In this document: positions 34,861 to 44,639 of the stretch, piece by piece
How the letters are laid out: each line of letters begins with the position of its first letter
How positions within the stretch are numbered: the first letter of the stretch is position 1
Assembly (NCBI RefSeq): GCF_001598815.1
Contig: NZ_BCZQ01000003.1
Location: 248,001-312,000, forward strand
DNA: 64,000 nt
From: Sphingopyxis terrae subsp. terrae NBRC 15098
GTDB lineage: Bacteria > Pseudomonadota > Alphaproteobacteria > Sphingomonadales > Sphingomonadaceae
Reading direction: 5' to 3'
Position numbers and translations under genes: made by a program
Notes under the pieces: generated by a model
Databases searched by the model: none
Told to the model about the DNA's origin: nothing
Seen by the model: only the letters and a program-made list of their open reading frames with translations

Positions 34861-37155
34861 TCAGTCGAAGCGATTGTTACGCGGGAAACCGGTTGGCGGC
34901 ATCCGCCCCGACGCACTGCGCGCGACGCGCCACGGCCCGAGGTCGGTTTCGGTGCGCACGCGCCCTGTCTCGCCGCCCATCGTCCAGCTCAACCCTTCGG
35001 CAAAGACGAAGCTCGTCGCGTCGGACAGGCCGCCATCGCGATATTTCTGCAGCATCACGCCCTGACCGCGCGCCATCACCGGCACTTCGGCGATCGGGAA
35101 GACGACAAGTTTGCGGTTTTCGCCGATCACCGCGACGCTGTCATGGTTCGCCGCGATCGTGCGGACGACCGACAAGTGTGCCTTGGGCTTCAGATTGACG
35201 ACATTGCGGCCCTTGCGCGTTTCGGCGATCACATCGGCCATCTGCGCGACGAAGCCGTGCCCGCTCGACGAAGCGAGCAGCAGCCGGCCGTCGGCGCTCG
35301 CCGGGATCAGCGCGACGATGCGCGCGTCGGGGTCGATGTCGACCATCAGGCGCAGCGGCTCGCCGAAGCCGCGGCCGCCGGGCAGCTTGTCGGCGCCCAC
35401 GGTATAGAAGCGCCCGTCGCTCGCGGCGACGAGCAGCTTGTCGGTCGTCTGGGCATGCACCGCAAAGGCGAGCTCGTCGCCTTCCTTGAACTTGAACTCG
35501 GCCCATTGATCCGCCACGACATGGCCGCGCTGGGCGCGAATCCACCCGCGCTTCGACAGGATCACCGTCACCGGTTCCTTCTCGATCATCGCGTCGAGCG
35601 GAATGTCGCGCACCGGCGCGGCTTCGGCGATCGCGGTGCGCCGCGCGCCGAGCGGCGTGTCGAGGCCATAGACGGCCTTCAGCTTTTCCAGATCCTTGCG
35701 CAGCCGCGTCTTCTGGCGATCCTTGCTCGCGACGAGCTTCGCCAGCTCCTCGCGCTCGGCGATCAGGTCGGCCTGCTCGCGCTTCAGCTCCATTTCCTCG
35801 AGCTTGCGCAAGCTGCGCAGGCGCATGTTGAGGATCGCCTCGGCCTGGCGGTCGGTCAGCTCGAATTCGGCCATCATCACCGCCTTCGGCTCGTCCTCGG
35901 TGCGGATGATCTCGATCACCCGGTCGAGGTTCAGGAAGGCGATGAGATAGCCGCCGACCAGTTCCAGCCGATCGTCGATCTTGCCGATGCGATGCTCCGC
36001 GCGGCGAACAAGGACGATGATCTGATGCTGCAACCATTCGGTGAGCAATTGGTGCAGCCCCATCACCTTGGGCGTGCGCGTCGCATCGAGGACGTTGAGG
36101 TTGAGCGCGAAGCGGCTTTCGAGCTCGGTCAGCCGGTAGAGGCTTTCCTTCAGGATGTCGGGATCGACGTTGCGGCTCTTGGGCACCAGCACGATGCGGA
36201 TATCCTCGGCGCTTTCGTCGCGGACATCCTCGAGGATCGGCAGCTTCTTGTCGGCGATAAGCTGCGCGATCGCTTCGATCAGCTTGCCCTTGGAAACGCC
36301 ATAGGGAATCTCGCTGATGACGAGCTGCCACGTGCCGCCCGCCTGCTTCTCGATCCCCGTCTCCTCCCACGCACCGTCCTGCTTGCCGGTCGAAAAGCGC
36401 GCGCGGACGCGAAAACTGCCGCGTCCGGTTTCATAGGCGTGGGCAATCGTCTCCGCGCTGTCGACGATGACGCCGCCGGTCGGAAAATCGGGGCCGCGCA
36501 CATGCGTCAGCAACTCGGCAAGCTCGGCCCTGGGATTGTCGAGCAGCACCAGCGCGGCGTCGATCACCTCGGCGGCGTTGTGCGGCGGGATGTTGGTCGC
36601 CATGCCCACCGCGATGCCGCTCGCGCCATTGGCAAGCAGGTTGGGGAACAGGCCGGGCATGATCTCCGGCTCTTCGTCTTCGCCGTTATAGGTCGGACGG
36701 AAATCGACCGTGCCTTCGTCGAGCCCCTGCATCAGGTCGATCGCGACGCGCGTCAGCCGCGCCTCGGTATAGCGATAGGCGGCGGCGTTATCGCCGTCGA
36801 TGTTGCCGAAATTGCCCTGCCCGTCGACCAGCGGATAGCGCAGCGAGAAATCCTGCGCGAGGCGGACCATCGCATCATAGACCGCAGTGTCGCCGTGCGG
36901 GTGGAATTTACCGATGACGTCGCCGACGACGCGCGCCGACTTCTTGTAGCCCTGCGACGGGTCGAGCCGCATCGCGCGCATCGCCCACAAGAGGCGGCGA
37001 TGCACGGGCTTCAGCCCATCGCGCAGGTCGGGCAGCGACCGCGCCGTGATCGTCGACAGCGCATACACCAGATAGCGCTCCGACAGCGCACTGCCGAAGG
37101 GGGTGTCGATATTGCCGGGTTCAGGAGGCGGAAGGTCGTCGGTGGTGCTGGCCAT
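34861..37155 (-). CDS. parC: DNA topoisomerase IV subunit A
   Basis: 764 residues. Decatenates daughter chromosomes with ParE. The breakage-reunion domain contains [14 protein letters not shown] (85-97) and the catalytic Tyr129 in [10 protein letters not shown]. The quinolone-determining positions equivalent to E. coli Ser80 and Glu84 read Thr90 and Asp94. The C-terminus has beta-pinwheel-like repeats ([27 protein letters not shown]). ParC rather than GyrA is chosen from the [16 protein letters not shown] context and the lack of the GyrA-box QRRGGKG. parE is not in the window. Confidence 0.93.
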   Translation of the reverse strand: MASTTDDLPPPEPGNIDTPFGSALSERYLVYALSTITARSLPDLRDGLKPVHRRLLWAMRAMRLDPSQGYKKSARVVGDVIGKFHPHGDTAVYDAMVRLAQDFSLRYPLVDGQGNFGNIDGDNAAAYRYTEARLTRVAIDLMQGLDEGTVDFRPTYNGEDEEPEIMPGLFPNLLANGASGIAVGMATNIPPHNAAEVIDAALVLLDNPRAELAELLTHVRGPDFPTGGVIVDSAETIAHAYETGRGSFRVRARFSTGKQDGAWEETGIEKQAGGTWQLVISEIPYGVSKGKLIEAIAQLIADKKLPILEDVRDESAEDIRIVLVPKSRNVDPDILKESLYRLTELESRFALNLNVLDATRTPKVMGLHQLLTEWLQHQIIVLVRRAEHRIGKIDDRLELVGGYLIAFLNLDRVIEIIRTEDEPKAVMMAEFELTDRQAEAILNMRLRSLRKLEEMELKREQADLIAEREELAKLVASKDRQKTRLRKDLEKLKAVYGLDTPLGARRTAIAEAAPVRDIPLDAMIEKEPVTVILSKRGWIRAQRGHVVADQWAEFKFKEGDELAFAVHAQTTDKLLVAASDGRFYTVGADKLPGGRGFGEPLRLMVDIDPDARIVALIPASADGRLLLASSSGHGFVAQMADVIAETRKGRNVVNLKPKAHLSVVRTIAANHDSVAVIGENRKLVVFPIAEVPVMARGQGVMLQKYRDGGLSDATSFVFAEGLSWTMGGETGRVRTETDLGPWRVARSASGRMPPTGFPRNNRFD

Positions 37156-37213
37156 TGTCGCGGCGCGATAGCAATCCTAGCGCATCAACGCAAAGGGCTT
37201 GGGAGGATCGATC

Positions 37214-37232
37214 CTAGGGTCAGGACCTAAGG
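37214..37232. repeat. direct repeat at the 3' end of the M20 peptidase gene
   Basis: CTAGGGTCAGGACCTAAGG overlaps the stop codon of the peptidase gene. A copy with one extra C lies 1.5 kb away, upstream of the same gene, in the same orientation. The sequence is itself a near-palindrome (TAGGGTC...GACC(C)TA). Confidence 0.65.
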
Positions 37233-38639
37233 CTTGTCGGCATAGGCCTTGACCAGATCGTACATGAAGTCGCGGCCGACATAGACCGCCTTCACTTCGA
37301 CCCGTTCGTTGAGGCCGTGGACGCCGTTGCCGTCGGGGTCGCCCCAGATGCCGGGAATGCCATAGGTCGGGATGCCCACTGCGCCGAGGAAGGTCGCATC
37401 GGTATAGCCGTTCGCCATCGACGGGATGACCTTCAGCCCCGGCCAATAGCGCGCGACGAGCCTTTCCATCGGGCCGATCACCTTGGGGTCGAGCGGCGGT
37501 GCCGGCGGCGCGGGGCGCTTTGGCGGGAGCTGCGTCACGGTGACGCCGGGGTCGCCGATCACCTTTTCCAGCTCGGCCTTGATCTCCTCGATCGGATGAC
37601 CGGGGAAGATGCGGCAGTTGATATTGGCGCCCGCCCGCTGCGGCAGCGCATTGGGGGCGTGCCCGCCGTCGAGCAGGGTCGCGACACAGGTCGTGCGGAT
37701 ATTGCCGTGGAGGAACCGATCCTTGTTGACGATCGCCTCTGCTGCCTTGTCGGCGGGATCGGCGGCCAGCGCGGCCATCGCCTTGCCCATTTCGTCCCCG
37801 CGCGCGGCGCCCGCTTCGCTGAAGAAGCGCCGCGTCGTGTCGGTCATTTCGACCGGAAATTCATATTCGTCGATCCGCGTCAGCGCCCGCGCGAGCTGAT
37901 AGATCGCATTGTCGCGCACCGGCACCGAGCTGTGGCCGCCCGCGTTTCGGGTTTCGAGGCGGAAATTGGCGAAGGTCTTTTCGCCGACCTGCACCGACTG
38001 GCCGATCACATGGCCCTTGCCGTCGCTGTCGCCGCCACCGCCTTCGTTAAGCGCGAATTCGGCGTCGATCAGGTCGCGCTTGTTCGCCGCCAGCCATTCG
38101 GCGCCGTTGAAGGCGCCGTTGGTTTCCTCGCCGCAGGTCAGCGCCAGCTTGACGGTGCGCTTGGGCTTGTACCCTTCCTTGCGGAAGCGGATCAGCGTGT
38201 CGGTCCAGATCGCCGCCTGCGCCTTGTCGTCGAGCGTTCCGCGGCCATAGAAATAGCCGTTTTCCTCGACCATCTTGAACGGGTCGCGTTCCCAGTCGGC
38301 ACGTTTCGCCTCGACGACGTCGATGTGCGCGATGAGCAGGATCGGCTTGGCGGTCTTCGATGTGCCGGGATAGACGGCGACAAGGCCGCCCTCCTTCGGA
38401 TGATCGGGGTCCGCGAACAGCGTCAGTTGATCGTCGCCGAAGCCCGCCGTCTTGAGGCGCGCCGCCATGCGTTCGGCGGCGAGCGTGCAGCTCCCCGCCG
38501 ACAGCGTGGTGTCGGTTTCGACCAGTTCCTTGTAGAGATCGCGAAAGGCGAGTTGGTCCGCGCGCGGCGCCGTCTGCTGCGCGGTGGCGGGCGCGCCGAC
38601 GAGCAGCGCCGACGACAGCAAGGCGGACATGATCTTCAT
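37227..38639 (-). CDS. M20 family metallopeptidase, exported
   Basis: 470 residues from the ATG at 38639 that starts a signal peptide (ALLSSALLVGAPATAQ). This is a canonical M20 di-zinc peptidase: H105-I-D107 in LIAHIDVV, the bridging Asp137 in GRGTLDDKA, the catalytic Glu in TCGEETNG, GGHSSVP in the dimerisation domain and GVHGLNE with the last His. It should trim peptides or acyl-amino acids in the periplasm. Compare the Tat-exported M20-fold protein at 27 kb, where these ligands are lost. Near-identical direct repeats bracket the gene. Confidence 0.91.
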   Translation of the reverse strand: MKIMSALLSSALLVGAPATAQQTAPRADQLAFRDLYKELVETDTTLSAGSCTLAAERMAARLKTAGFGDDQLTLFADPDHPKEGGLVAVYPGTSKTAKPILLIAHIDVVEAKRADWERDPFKMVEENGYFYGRGTLDDKAQAAIWTDTLIRFRKEGYKPKRTVKLALTCGEETNGAFNGAEWLAANKRDLIDAEFALNEGGGGDSDGKGHVIGQSVQVGEKTFANFRLETRNAGGHSSVPVRDNAIYQLARALTRIDEYEFPVEMTDTTRRFFSEAGAARGDEMGKAMAALAADPADKAAEAIVNKDRFLHGNIRTTCVATLLDGGHAPNALPQRAGANINCRIFPGHPIEEIKAELEKVIGDPGVTVTQLPPKRPAPPAPPLDPKVIGPMERLVARYWPGLKVIPSMANGYTDATFLGAVGIPTYGIPGIWGDPDGNGVHGLNERVEVKAVYVGRDFMYDLVKAYADKP

Positions 38640-38732
38640 TGGTTGGCCTCCCCTGAACAGGCCGCGAAAGGAGCAGAAAGCGCCGCGCGCCGCAAGCCGC
38701 TTGCGCGCGGCGCCGCTTTCGCGCAAGTCGCG

Positions 38733-38752
38733 CTAGGGTCAGGACCCTAAGG
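38733..38752. repeat. direct repeat upstream of the M20 peptidase gene
   Basis: CTAGGGTCAGGACCCTAAGG; the core TAGGGTC-AG-GACCCTA has perfect 7-base arms. It lies in the 127-bp divergent region between the peptidase and acyltransferase genes, just ahead of the acyltransferase GTG, so it may also serve as an operator. Matches 37214-37232 in all but one inserted base. Confidence 0.65.
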
Positions 38753-38766
38753 ATGGGGAGAGAGAC

Positions 38767-39426
38767 GTGACGCCGATCGAAGACGATCTGCCGGGGCCGG
38801 TCGCGCGCGCGGTGCGCCGCCTGCTGTTGCTGCTGTACCGGCTGCGCGGCTGGACCGCGGTGGGTGAGGTGCCCGAACCGCGCCGCTTCATCATCATCGC
38901 CGCGCCGCACACCAGCAATTGGGATTTCGTCAACTATCTCGGCCTGACCGCCGACCTAGGCGTGCGCGCCCATTTCATGGGCAAGCTGTCGCTGTTCAAA
39001 TGGCCGCTCGGCGGCTTCATGCGGCAGATGGGCGGGATTGCCGTCGATCGCCGGAACAGCAGCAATGTCGTGCAGCAGATGGTGCAGGAATTTGCGCGGC
39101 GGCGCGAGTTCATGCTGACCGTCGCGCCCGAAGGGACGCGGGGCAAGGCCAAGAAATGGCGCACCGGCTTTTACCAGATTGCGCTCGCCGCGAAGGTGCC
39201 GATGGTCGTCGGCCTGATGGACTATGGCACCAAGACCGGCGGCCTGGGGCCGCTGATCTGGCCGACGGGGGATTTCCGCGCCGACATGATGAAGGTGTTC
39301 GACGTCTATAAAAGCTGTATTCCGAAAATACCCGAACGCGCCGTCCGGTCGATCGACGACATCGTCGGCCGCGACGAGGAGGTGCAGGGCGTGGAGGCAC
39401 AGGGCGAGGAGGGACCGGGCCGATGA
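38767..39426 (+). CDS. lysophospholipid acyltransferase (PlsC fold)
   Basis: 219 residues from a GTG after GGGGAGAGAGAC. The PlsC catalytic motif HxxxxD appears as PHTSNWDF with H48 and D53, and the acceptor motif EGTRG sits in VAPEGTRGKAKKWRTGF. An N-terminal hydrophobic stretch (LLLLLYRLRGW) would anchor it to the inner membrane. It would acylate lysophosphatidate or a related lysolipid. The C-terminal tail is acidic and Gly-rich. It overlaps the following DUF1295 gene by 4 bases. Confidence 0.87.
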   Translation: MTPIEDDLPGPVARAVRRLLLLLYRLRGWTAVGEVPEPRRFIIIAAPHTSNWDFVNYLGLTADLGVRAHFMGKLSLFKWPLGGFMRQMGGIAVDRRNSSNVVQQMVQEFARRREFMLTVAPEGTRGKAKKWRTGFYQIALAAKVPMVVGLMDYGTKTGGLGPLIWPTGDFRADMMKVFDVYKSCIPKIPERAVRSIDDIVGRDEEVQGVEAQGEEGPGR

Positions 39427-40241
39427 CCGACATAGTGACGCTTCTGGCGATCAATTTCGCGGCACTGATCGCGGCGATCCTCATCCTCTGGGGTATCGCG
39501 GTGGCGATCCGCGACGTCTCGTTCATCGATGCCTTCTGGGCCTTCGGCATGGTGCTGCTGGCACTCGCAAGCGCGGCGCAGGTCGGAATCGAAGGCGTGC
39601 ACGCGGCGGCGATCCTCGCGCTCACGACGCTGTGGGGGCTGCGCCTGTCGATCCATCTCTTCGTGCGCTGGCGCGCGCATGGCGAAGACCCACGCTACAC
39701 ACGGATCATGGCGCGGACGATGGAACGCCGCGGCTGGAGCTGGGCGCAGACGGCGCTCCTCACCGTCTTTCTGACGCAGGCGCCGCTCCTGTTCCTCACC
39801 TGCCTCCCTGCGCAGATCGGCATTTGGGCCAGCGTGGCCGGTCCGGTGCCGACGCTGGGCGTCATCGGCTGGGCGGGCGTTGCCGCGGCGCTCACCGGCA
39901 TCGCGTTCGAAAGCATCGGCGACGCGCAGCTCGATGCCTTTCGCAAAAATCCGGCGAACAAGGGCAAGGTGCTCGACGCCGGCCTGTGGCGCTATACGCG
40001 GCACCCCAATTATTTCGGCGATGCGCTGACCTGGTGGGGTATCTGGCTGGTCGCCGCCGACATCGGGCTGTGGGCCGCCGTGGCGAGCGTCATCGGCCCC
40101 ATTTTCCTGACCTTCACCCTGACGCGCTGGTCGGGCAAGGCGCTGCTGGAAAAGGGCCTGCACAAGACGCGTCCCGGCTATGCCGACTATGTCCAGCGCA
40201 CCTCGGGCTTTTTCCCATGGCCGCCAAAGACCAGGGGCTAG
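39423..40241 (+). CDS. DUF1295 membrane protein (steroid 5-alpha-reductase-like)
   Basis: 272 residues with about seven hydrophobic segments. DUF1295 is recognised from VSFIDAFWAFG, RWRAHGEDPRYTR and the C-terminal GLWRYTRHPNYFGDALTWWG, in which RHPNY and the following Glu/Trp pattern bind cofactor in the isoprenylcysteine methyltransferase/5-alpha-reductase superfamily. The reaction is unknown; reduction or methylation of a lipid is the reasonable range. Its partner upstream is a lipid acyltransferase, so a membrane-lipid role fits. It overlaps the next gene by 25 bases. Confidence 0.87.
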   Translation: MTDIVTLLAINFAALIAAILILWGIAVAIRDVSFIDAFWAFGMVLLALASAAQVGIEGVHAAAILALTTLWGLRLSIHLFVRWRAHGEDPRYTRIMARTMERRGWSWAQTALLTVFLTQAPLLFLTCLPAQIGIWASVAGPVPTLGVIGWAGVAAALTGIAFESIGDAQLDAFRKNPANKGKVLDAGLWRYTRHPNYFGDALTWWGIWLVAADIGLWAAVASVIGPIFLTFTLTRWSGKALLEKGLHKTRPGYADYVQRTSGFFPWPPKTRG

Positions 40242-40621
40242 GCGGCGAAGCGGCCGCCGCCGATGCCGGCGCGCTGGGCGATGCGCCGCGCATTCGCGCG
40301 ATCCTGACCGCCGCGGCGCGCGACGGACGCAGCGTCAGCTATTCCGAAATACTCGGCGACCTGGGTTTCCGCTTCACGCGGCCCAAGATGCGCGCGCTGT
40401 GCAAGACGCTGGGCGAGGTCGACCGGCTGTGCGCACTCGATGGCGAACCCGATCTCGCCGTGCTTGTGGTGCGCGAGAGCGACCGGCTGCCCGGTCAGGG
40501 CTGGTGGGTCGGCGGCACTGCGCCATTGCTCGGCTACGACGGCCCGTGGGAAGGCGCCGCCGCGACGCGTTTCATCCGCGAACAGCAACAGATCGCGTTC
40601 GATTATTGGGCGTCGCGATAG
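40217..40621 (+). CDS. conserved hypothetical protein
   Basis: 134 residues from the ATG at 40217, inside the end of the DUF1295 gene. An Ala-rich start leads to ILTAAARDGRSVSYSEILGDLGFRFTRPKMRALCKTLGEVD, which reads as a helical, possibly winged-helix-like segment, then LAVLVVRESDRLPGQGWWVGG. No catalytic motif can be named. The SYSEILGDLGF pattern occurs in sphingomonad proteins that carry misleading database names. It is likely part of the acyltransferase-DUF1295 unit. Confidence 0.7.
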   Translation: MAAKDQGLGGEAAAADAGALGDAPRIRAILTAAARDGRSVSYSEILGDLGFRFTRPKMRALCKTLGEVDRLCALDGEPDLAVLVVRESDRLPGQGWWVGGTAPLLGYDGPWEGAAATRFIREQQQIAFDYWASR

Positions 40622-40708
40622 GCGGGATAATATCGCGGCGCGCGGCAAAGGCAGCGGCATGTTGAGCGACGCCATCGCGACCTAGCCAAATGCGCCCCTT
40701 CGCCCTAA

Positions 40709-41767
<1,059 letters not shown>

Positions 41768-41838
41768 CGGCGCGGCGGCCGGCGCGGAACGAAACGCGCC
41801 CGCGGGGCATTTGATCGCGGAACAACAAGGAGTTCGTC

Positions 41839-42654
41839 ATGCCTCCCCACGCGTCCCGCGCCCTGCGCGCGCCTCTCTCGCTCTGCCTGGCCGCGGCCAC
41901 GGCGCTCACCGCCGTCCCGGCCGCCGCGCAGGACGAAGGCGAAACGACCGGCAAGCGCACCCGCGTCTTCGCCGGGCCGCAATTCTGGCCCGAAACCCCC
42001 GGATCCAAAAAGCTCGTCGTCGGCCCCTTCGTCGACCTCTCGCGCGCGAAGCCCGGCGAGGATTTCGCCTTCGAGGCCCCCGACCAGAGCTTTGGCTTCG
42101 ACCTTGTCGACGACAAGAAATTCGACTTCGGCCCGACCGCCAGCATAATCCGCAAGCGCAAGCCCGAAGCGGTCGGCGGCAACCTGCCCAAGGTCGGACT
42201 GACGGTCGAAGCCGGCGCCTTCGCCCAAGCCTGGCTAACCCCGGCGCTGCGCGTGCGGGTCGAAGCACGCAAGGGCCTCGGCGGCCATGGCGGCTGGGTC
42301 GGCGATGTCGGCGCGGATTATGTCGCGCGCCAGGGCGACGACTGGCTGTTTTCGATCGGGCCGCGCATCTCGCTCGGCGACAGCAAATATAGCCGCGCCT
42401 ATTTCGGCGTCGCTCCCGCCGATGTCGCCGCCTCGGGCCTGCCCGCCTATGATCCCAAGGGGGGCGTGCAATCGGTCGGTGTCACCGCGGGCTATATGCG
42501 CCAGTTGACGCGCAATTGGGGTGTCGCGGCCTTTGCCCGCTACGACCGCCTCGTCGGCGATGCCGCCGACTCACCCGTCACCCGCGCCTTCGGGTCGCGC
42601 AACCAGCCGGCCTTCGGGATCGCACTGAGCTACACCTTCGGCGGCAAGCGCTAG
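41839..42654 (+). CDS. MipA/OmpV family outer-membrane protein
   Basis: 271 residues with a signal peptide (LSLCLAAATALTAVPAAAQ). The mature part alternates short beta-strands, as in FAGPQFWPETPGSKKLVVGPFVDL, SIGPRISLGDSKYSRAYFGVAPADVAASGL and GVQSVGVTAGYMRQLTRNWGV, and ends FGIALSYTFGGKR. These match MipA/OmpV barrels, which act as scaffold or porin-like proteins. KYSRAYFGV is a well-kept family segment. It is monocistronic, in the gap between obgE and a convergent gene. Confidence 0.88.
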   Translation: MPPHASRALRAPLSLCLAAATALTAVPAAAQDEGETTGKRTRVFAGPQFWPETPGSKKLVVGPFVDLSRAKPGEDFAFEAPDQSFGFDLVDDKKFDFGPTASIIRKRKPEAVGGNLPKVGLTVEAGAFAQAWLTPALRVRVEARKGLGGHGGWVGDVGADYVARQGDDWLFSIGPRISLGDSKYSRAYFGVAPADVAASGLPAYDPKGGVQSVGVTAGYMRQLTRNWGVAAFARYDRLVGDAADSPVTRAFGSRNQPAFGIALSYTFGGKR

Positions 42655-42933
42655 GCCGCGTGGACAAATTCCAACGCCGCAGGGACTGCAGCTAACCGCC
42701 ATCTGGTTCCGAACGCTGCCTTTCCGGACACGACCGAAGCGCGACATTTGCAGCATCGTCATCCTGAACTTGTTTCAGGATCCATGGCGCGTCATTTCCT
42801 TATGCACTGCGCCGGACGAAAGCTCCGTCCATGGATGCTGAAACAAGTTCAGCATGACGAGAATGGAAAGGGTGGAATCCACCCCAAGGTCGCCGTTCGC
42901 CGCCGATTTGGATTGATTCACCGGAATCGACCG
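42655..42933. repeat. intergenic region with a long inverted repeat
   Basis: Between two gene ends. Arms at about 42758-42787 and 42829-42859 are inverted copies of a roughly 30-base element (CGTCATCCTGAACTTGTTTC...), differing at two positions, with 40 bases between. Related arms occur at 58099-58173. No gene is seen here. Confidence 0.7.
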
Positions 42934-43383
42934 CTAGCGGACCTGCACGCTGGCCGGGAAATCTCTGATCTCCAGTAACAGGGCTCCGAAAGAAGCGCGT
43001 CGGGGGTCGAGATATTCCATGGATAGGCGGCCGGTATTTTCGTCGATCCAAACAATACGGCAGCGCCACCCAGAAAACCATGTGGCCACGCTGCCTTCTT
43101 GATCGGGTAGCACGCAAATCCGTTCGCCATCGATTTTCCACCGTCCGGAAAATGGCACCGGGCCTCGCCCCAGAAGGGTTCCGGTCCAAGTGCCATTTGC
43201 TTCAAACCCTTCCCATATGTCCGTGTCGGCCCATCCTGGCAGCGAGTAGCCGACATATTTTCCCGATAGCAAAGCACGTATCGCGGCAGCTTCTTTCAAT
43301 TGTCGTGAAGCAGATGGTTGCGCCGATGCTGGGAAGGCGGCCGCAGCCAAAAGTAGCGACGTCAACAGCACGTGCAGTTTCAT
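42934..43383 (-). CDS. small secreted protein, function unknown
   Basis: 149 residues with a signal peptide (LLTSLLLAAAAFPASAQ). The mature part reads as a small beta-domain: GKYVGYSLPGWADTDIWEGFEANGTWTG, then FSGRWKIDGERICVLPD and WRCRIVWIDENTGRL, a lipocalin- or calycin-like pattern of short strands with two Cys that may pair. The codon usage is somewhat less GC-biased than in the neighbours, which may mark transfer. No family is recognised. The gene is divergent from proB. Confidence 0.75.
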   Translation of the reverse strand: MKLHVLLTSLLLAAAAFPASAQPSASRQLKEAAAIRALLSGKYVGYSLPGWADTDIWEGFEANGTWTGTLLGRGPVPFSGRWKIDGERICVLPDQEGSVATWFSGWRCRIVWIDENTGRLSMEYLDPRRASFGALLLEIRDFPASVQVR

Positions 43384-43503
43384 ATGTTCTCCAAATCGCC
43401 GAGTTCGGCATCATAGAGCCTGGAGGTTAATGTCCGCTCTCCACCCCAAAGTCGCCGTTCGATCAGTTCGACCTTGTCCATGCGCCTTAGTCTAATTTCA
43501 TTG

Positions 43504-43523
43504 GCGCGCAGGCATCTGCGCGC
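43504..43523 (+). promoter_or_regulatory. hairpin in the proB leader
   Basis: GCGCGCAG-GCAT-CTGCGCGC is a perfect 8-bp stem that ends 12 bases before the proB ATG. There is no Shine-Dalgarno sequence between it and the start, so the hairpin may sit over the initiation region or the message may be leaderless. Confidence 0.45.
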
Positions 43524-43535
43524 TATCGGGCGCGC

Positions 43536-44639
43536 ATGTTGTTCGCGCCTGCCTCCTGCCCGCGGCTGATCGTCAAGATCGGATCGGCGCTGCTCGTCGA
43601 CGAAGGCGGCGCGGTGCGGCGCGACTGGCTGGCCGGGATCGCCGCCGACATCGCGGCACGTTGCCGCGCCGGGCAGCAGGTTGCCGTGGTGTCGTCGGGA
43701 GCGATTGCGCTCGGCGCTCGCCGGCTCGGCCTTGCCAAGGGCGGCCGCGCCAGCCTTGAGGATGCGCAGGCGGCGGCAGCGACCGGACAGATTGCGCTGT
43801 CGCAGGTCTGGGCCGAGGTTTTGGGCGCCGAAGGGCTGACCGCAGCGCAAATCCTCGTCACGCTCGACGATCTCGAACATCGCCGCCGTTACCTCAACGC
43901 CGCCGCGACGCTCGACCGGCTGCTCACCCTGGGCGTGGTTCCGATCATCAACGAGAATGACAGCGTCGCGACCGAGGAAATCCGCTTCGGCGACAACGAC
44001 CGGCTCGCGGCGCGCGTTGCGCAGGCGGCGGGCGCGGCCGGCGTCGTCCTGCTCTCCGACATCGACGGCCTTTATGATCGTAACCCGGCGCAGTCCGGCG
44101 CCACGCACATCGCGCGCGTCGACCGCATCGACGCCGCGATCGAGGCGATGGCCGACACCGGATCGGCATCGGGCATGGGGTCGGGCGGCATGGTGTCGAA
44201 GATCGCGGCGGCGCGGATCGCCAATTCGGCGGGCGCGAGCCTCGCCATCGCGTCGGGACGGATCGAACGCCCCTTGTCCGCCGACGCACGCCACACGCTC
44301 TTCACGGCCGAACGCGGCGCAAGCGCGCGCAAGGCATGGCTCGCGGGCGGGCTCACCGCCAAGGGACGACTGACGATCGACGCCGGGGCGGTGCGCGCGC
44401 TTGCCGGCGGCGCCAGCCTGCTCGCCGCCGGCGTCACCGGCGCCTCGGGTGACTTTGCACGCGGCGATATCCTCGACATCGCCGGTCCCGACGGGCGCAC
44501 GATCGCGCGCGGATTGTCGGAATATACCGCCGCCGATGCGCAGGCGATCCTCGGCCTCGGCCGCGATGCCCAGGAGGCCGCACTCGGCTATGCGCCGCGC
44601 GCCGCAATCGTCCACCGCGACCATCTGGTCCTGTTGTGA
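43536..44639 (+). CDS. proB: glutamate 5-kinase
   Basis: 367 residues. First step of proline synthesis: phosphorylates glutamate. Amino-acid-kinase domain with IVKIGSALLVDEGG, VVSSGAIALGARRLG, PIINENDSVATEEIRFGDND and LLSDIDGLY, then GMGSGGMVSKIAAARIA. Residues of about 275-367 form the PUA domain (KGRLTIDAGAVRAL, GDILDIAGPDGR, ALGYAPRAAIVHRDHLVLL) that in enterobacteria affects proline feedback. proA is not adjacent. The next gene overlaps its stop by 4 bases. Confidence 0.94.
   Translation: MLFAPASCPRLIVKIGSALLVDEGGAVRRDWLAGIAADIAARCRAGQQVAVVSSGAIALGARRLGLAKGGRASLEDAQAAAATGQIALSQVWAEVLGAEGLTAAQILVTLDDLEHRRRYLNAAATLDRLLTLGVVPIINENDSVATEEIRFGDNDRLAARVAQAAGAAGVVLLSDIDGLYDRNPAQSGATHIARVDRIDAAIEAMADTGSASGMGSGGMVSKIAAARIANSAGASLAIASGRIERPLSADARHTLFTAERGASARKAWLAGGLTAKGRLTIDAGAVRALAGGASLLAAGVTGASGDFARGDILDIAGPDGRTIARGLSEYTAADAQAILGLGRDAQEAALGYAPRAAIVHRDHLVLL

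Noticed and set aside
34855..37230. Long open frame on the plus strand opposite parC
   Set aside because: It mirrors parC in the GC-rich codon pattern and its translation is Arg/Gly/Asp-rich with no recognisable domain; parC is a complete, well-matched gene on the other strand.
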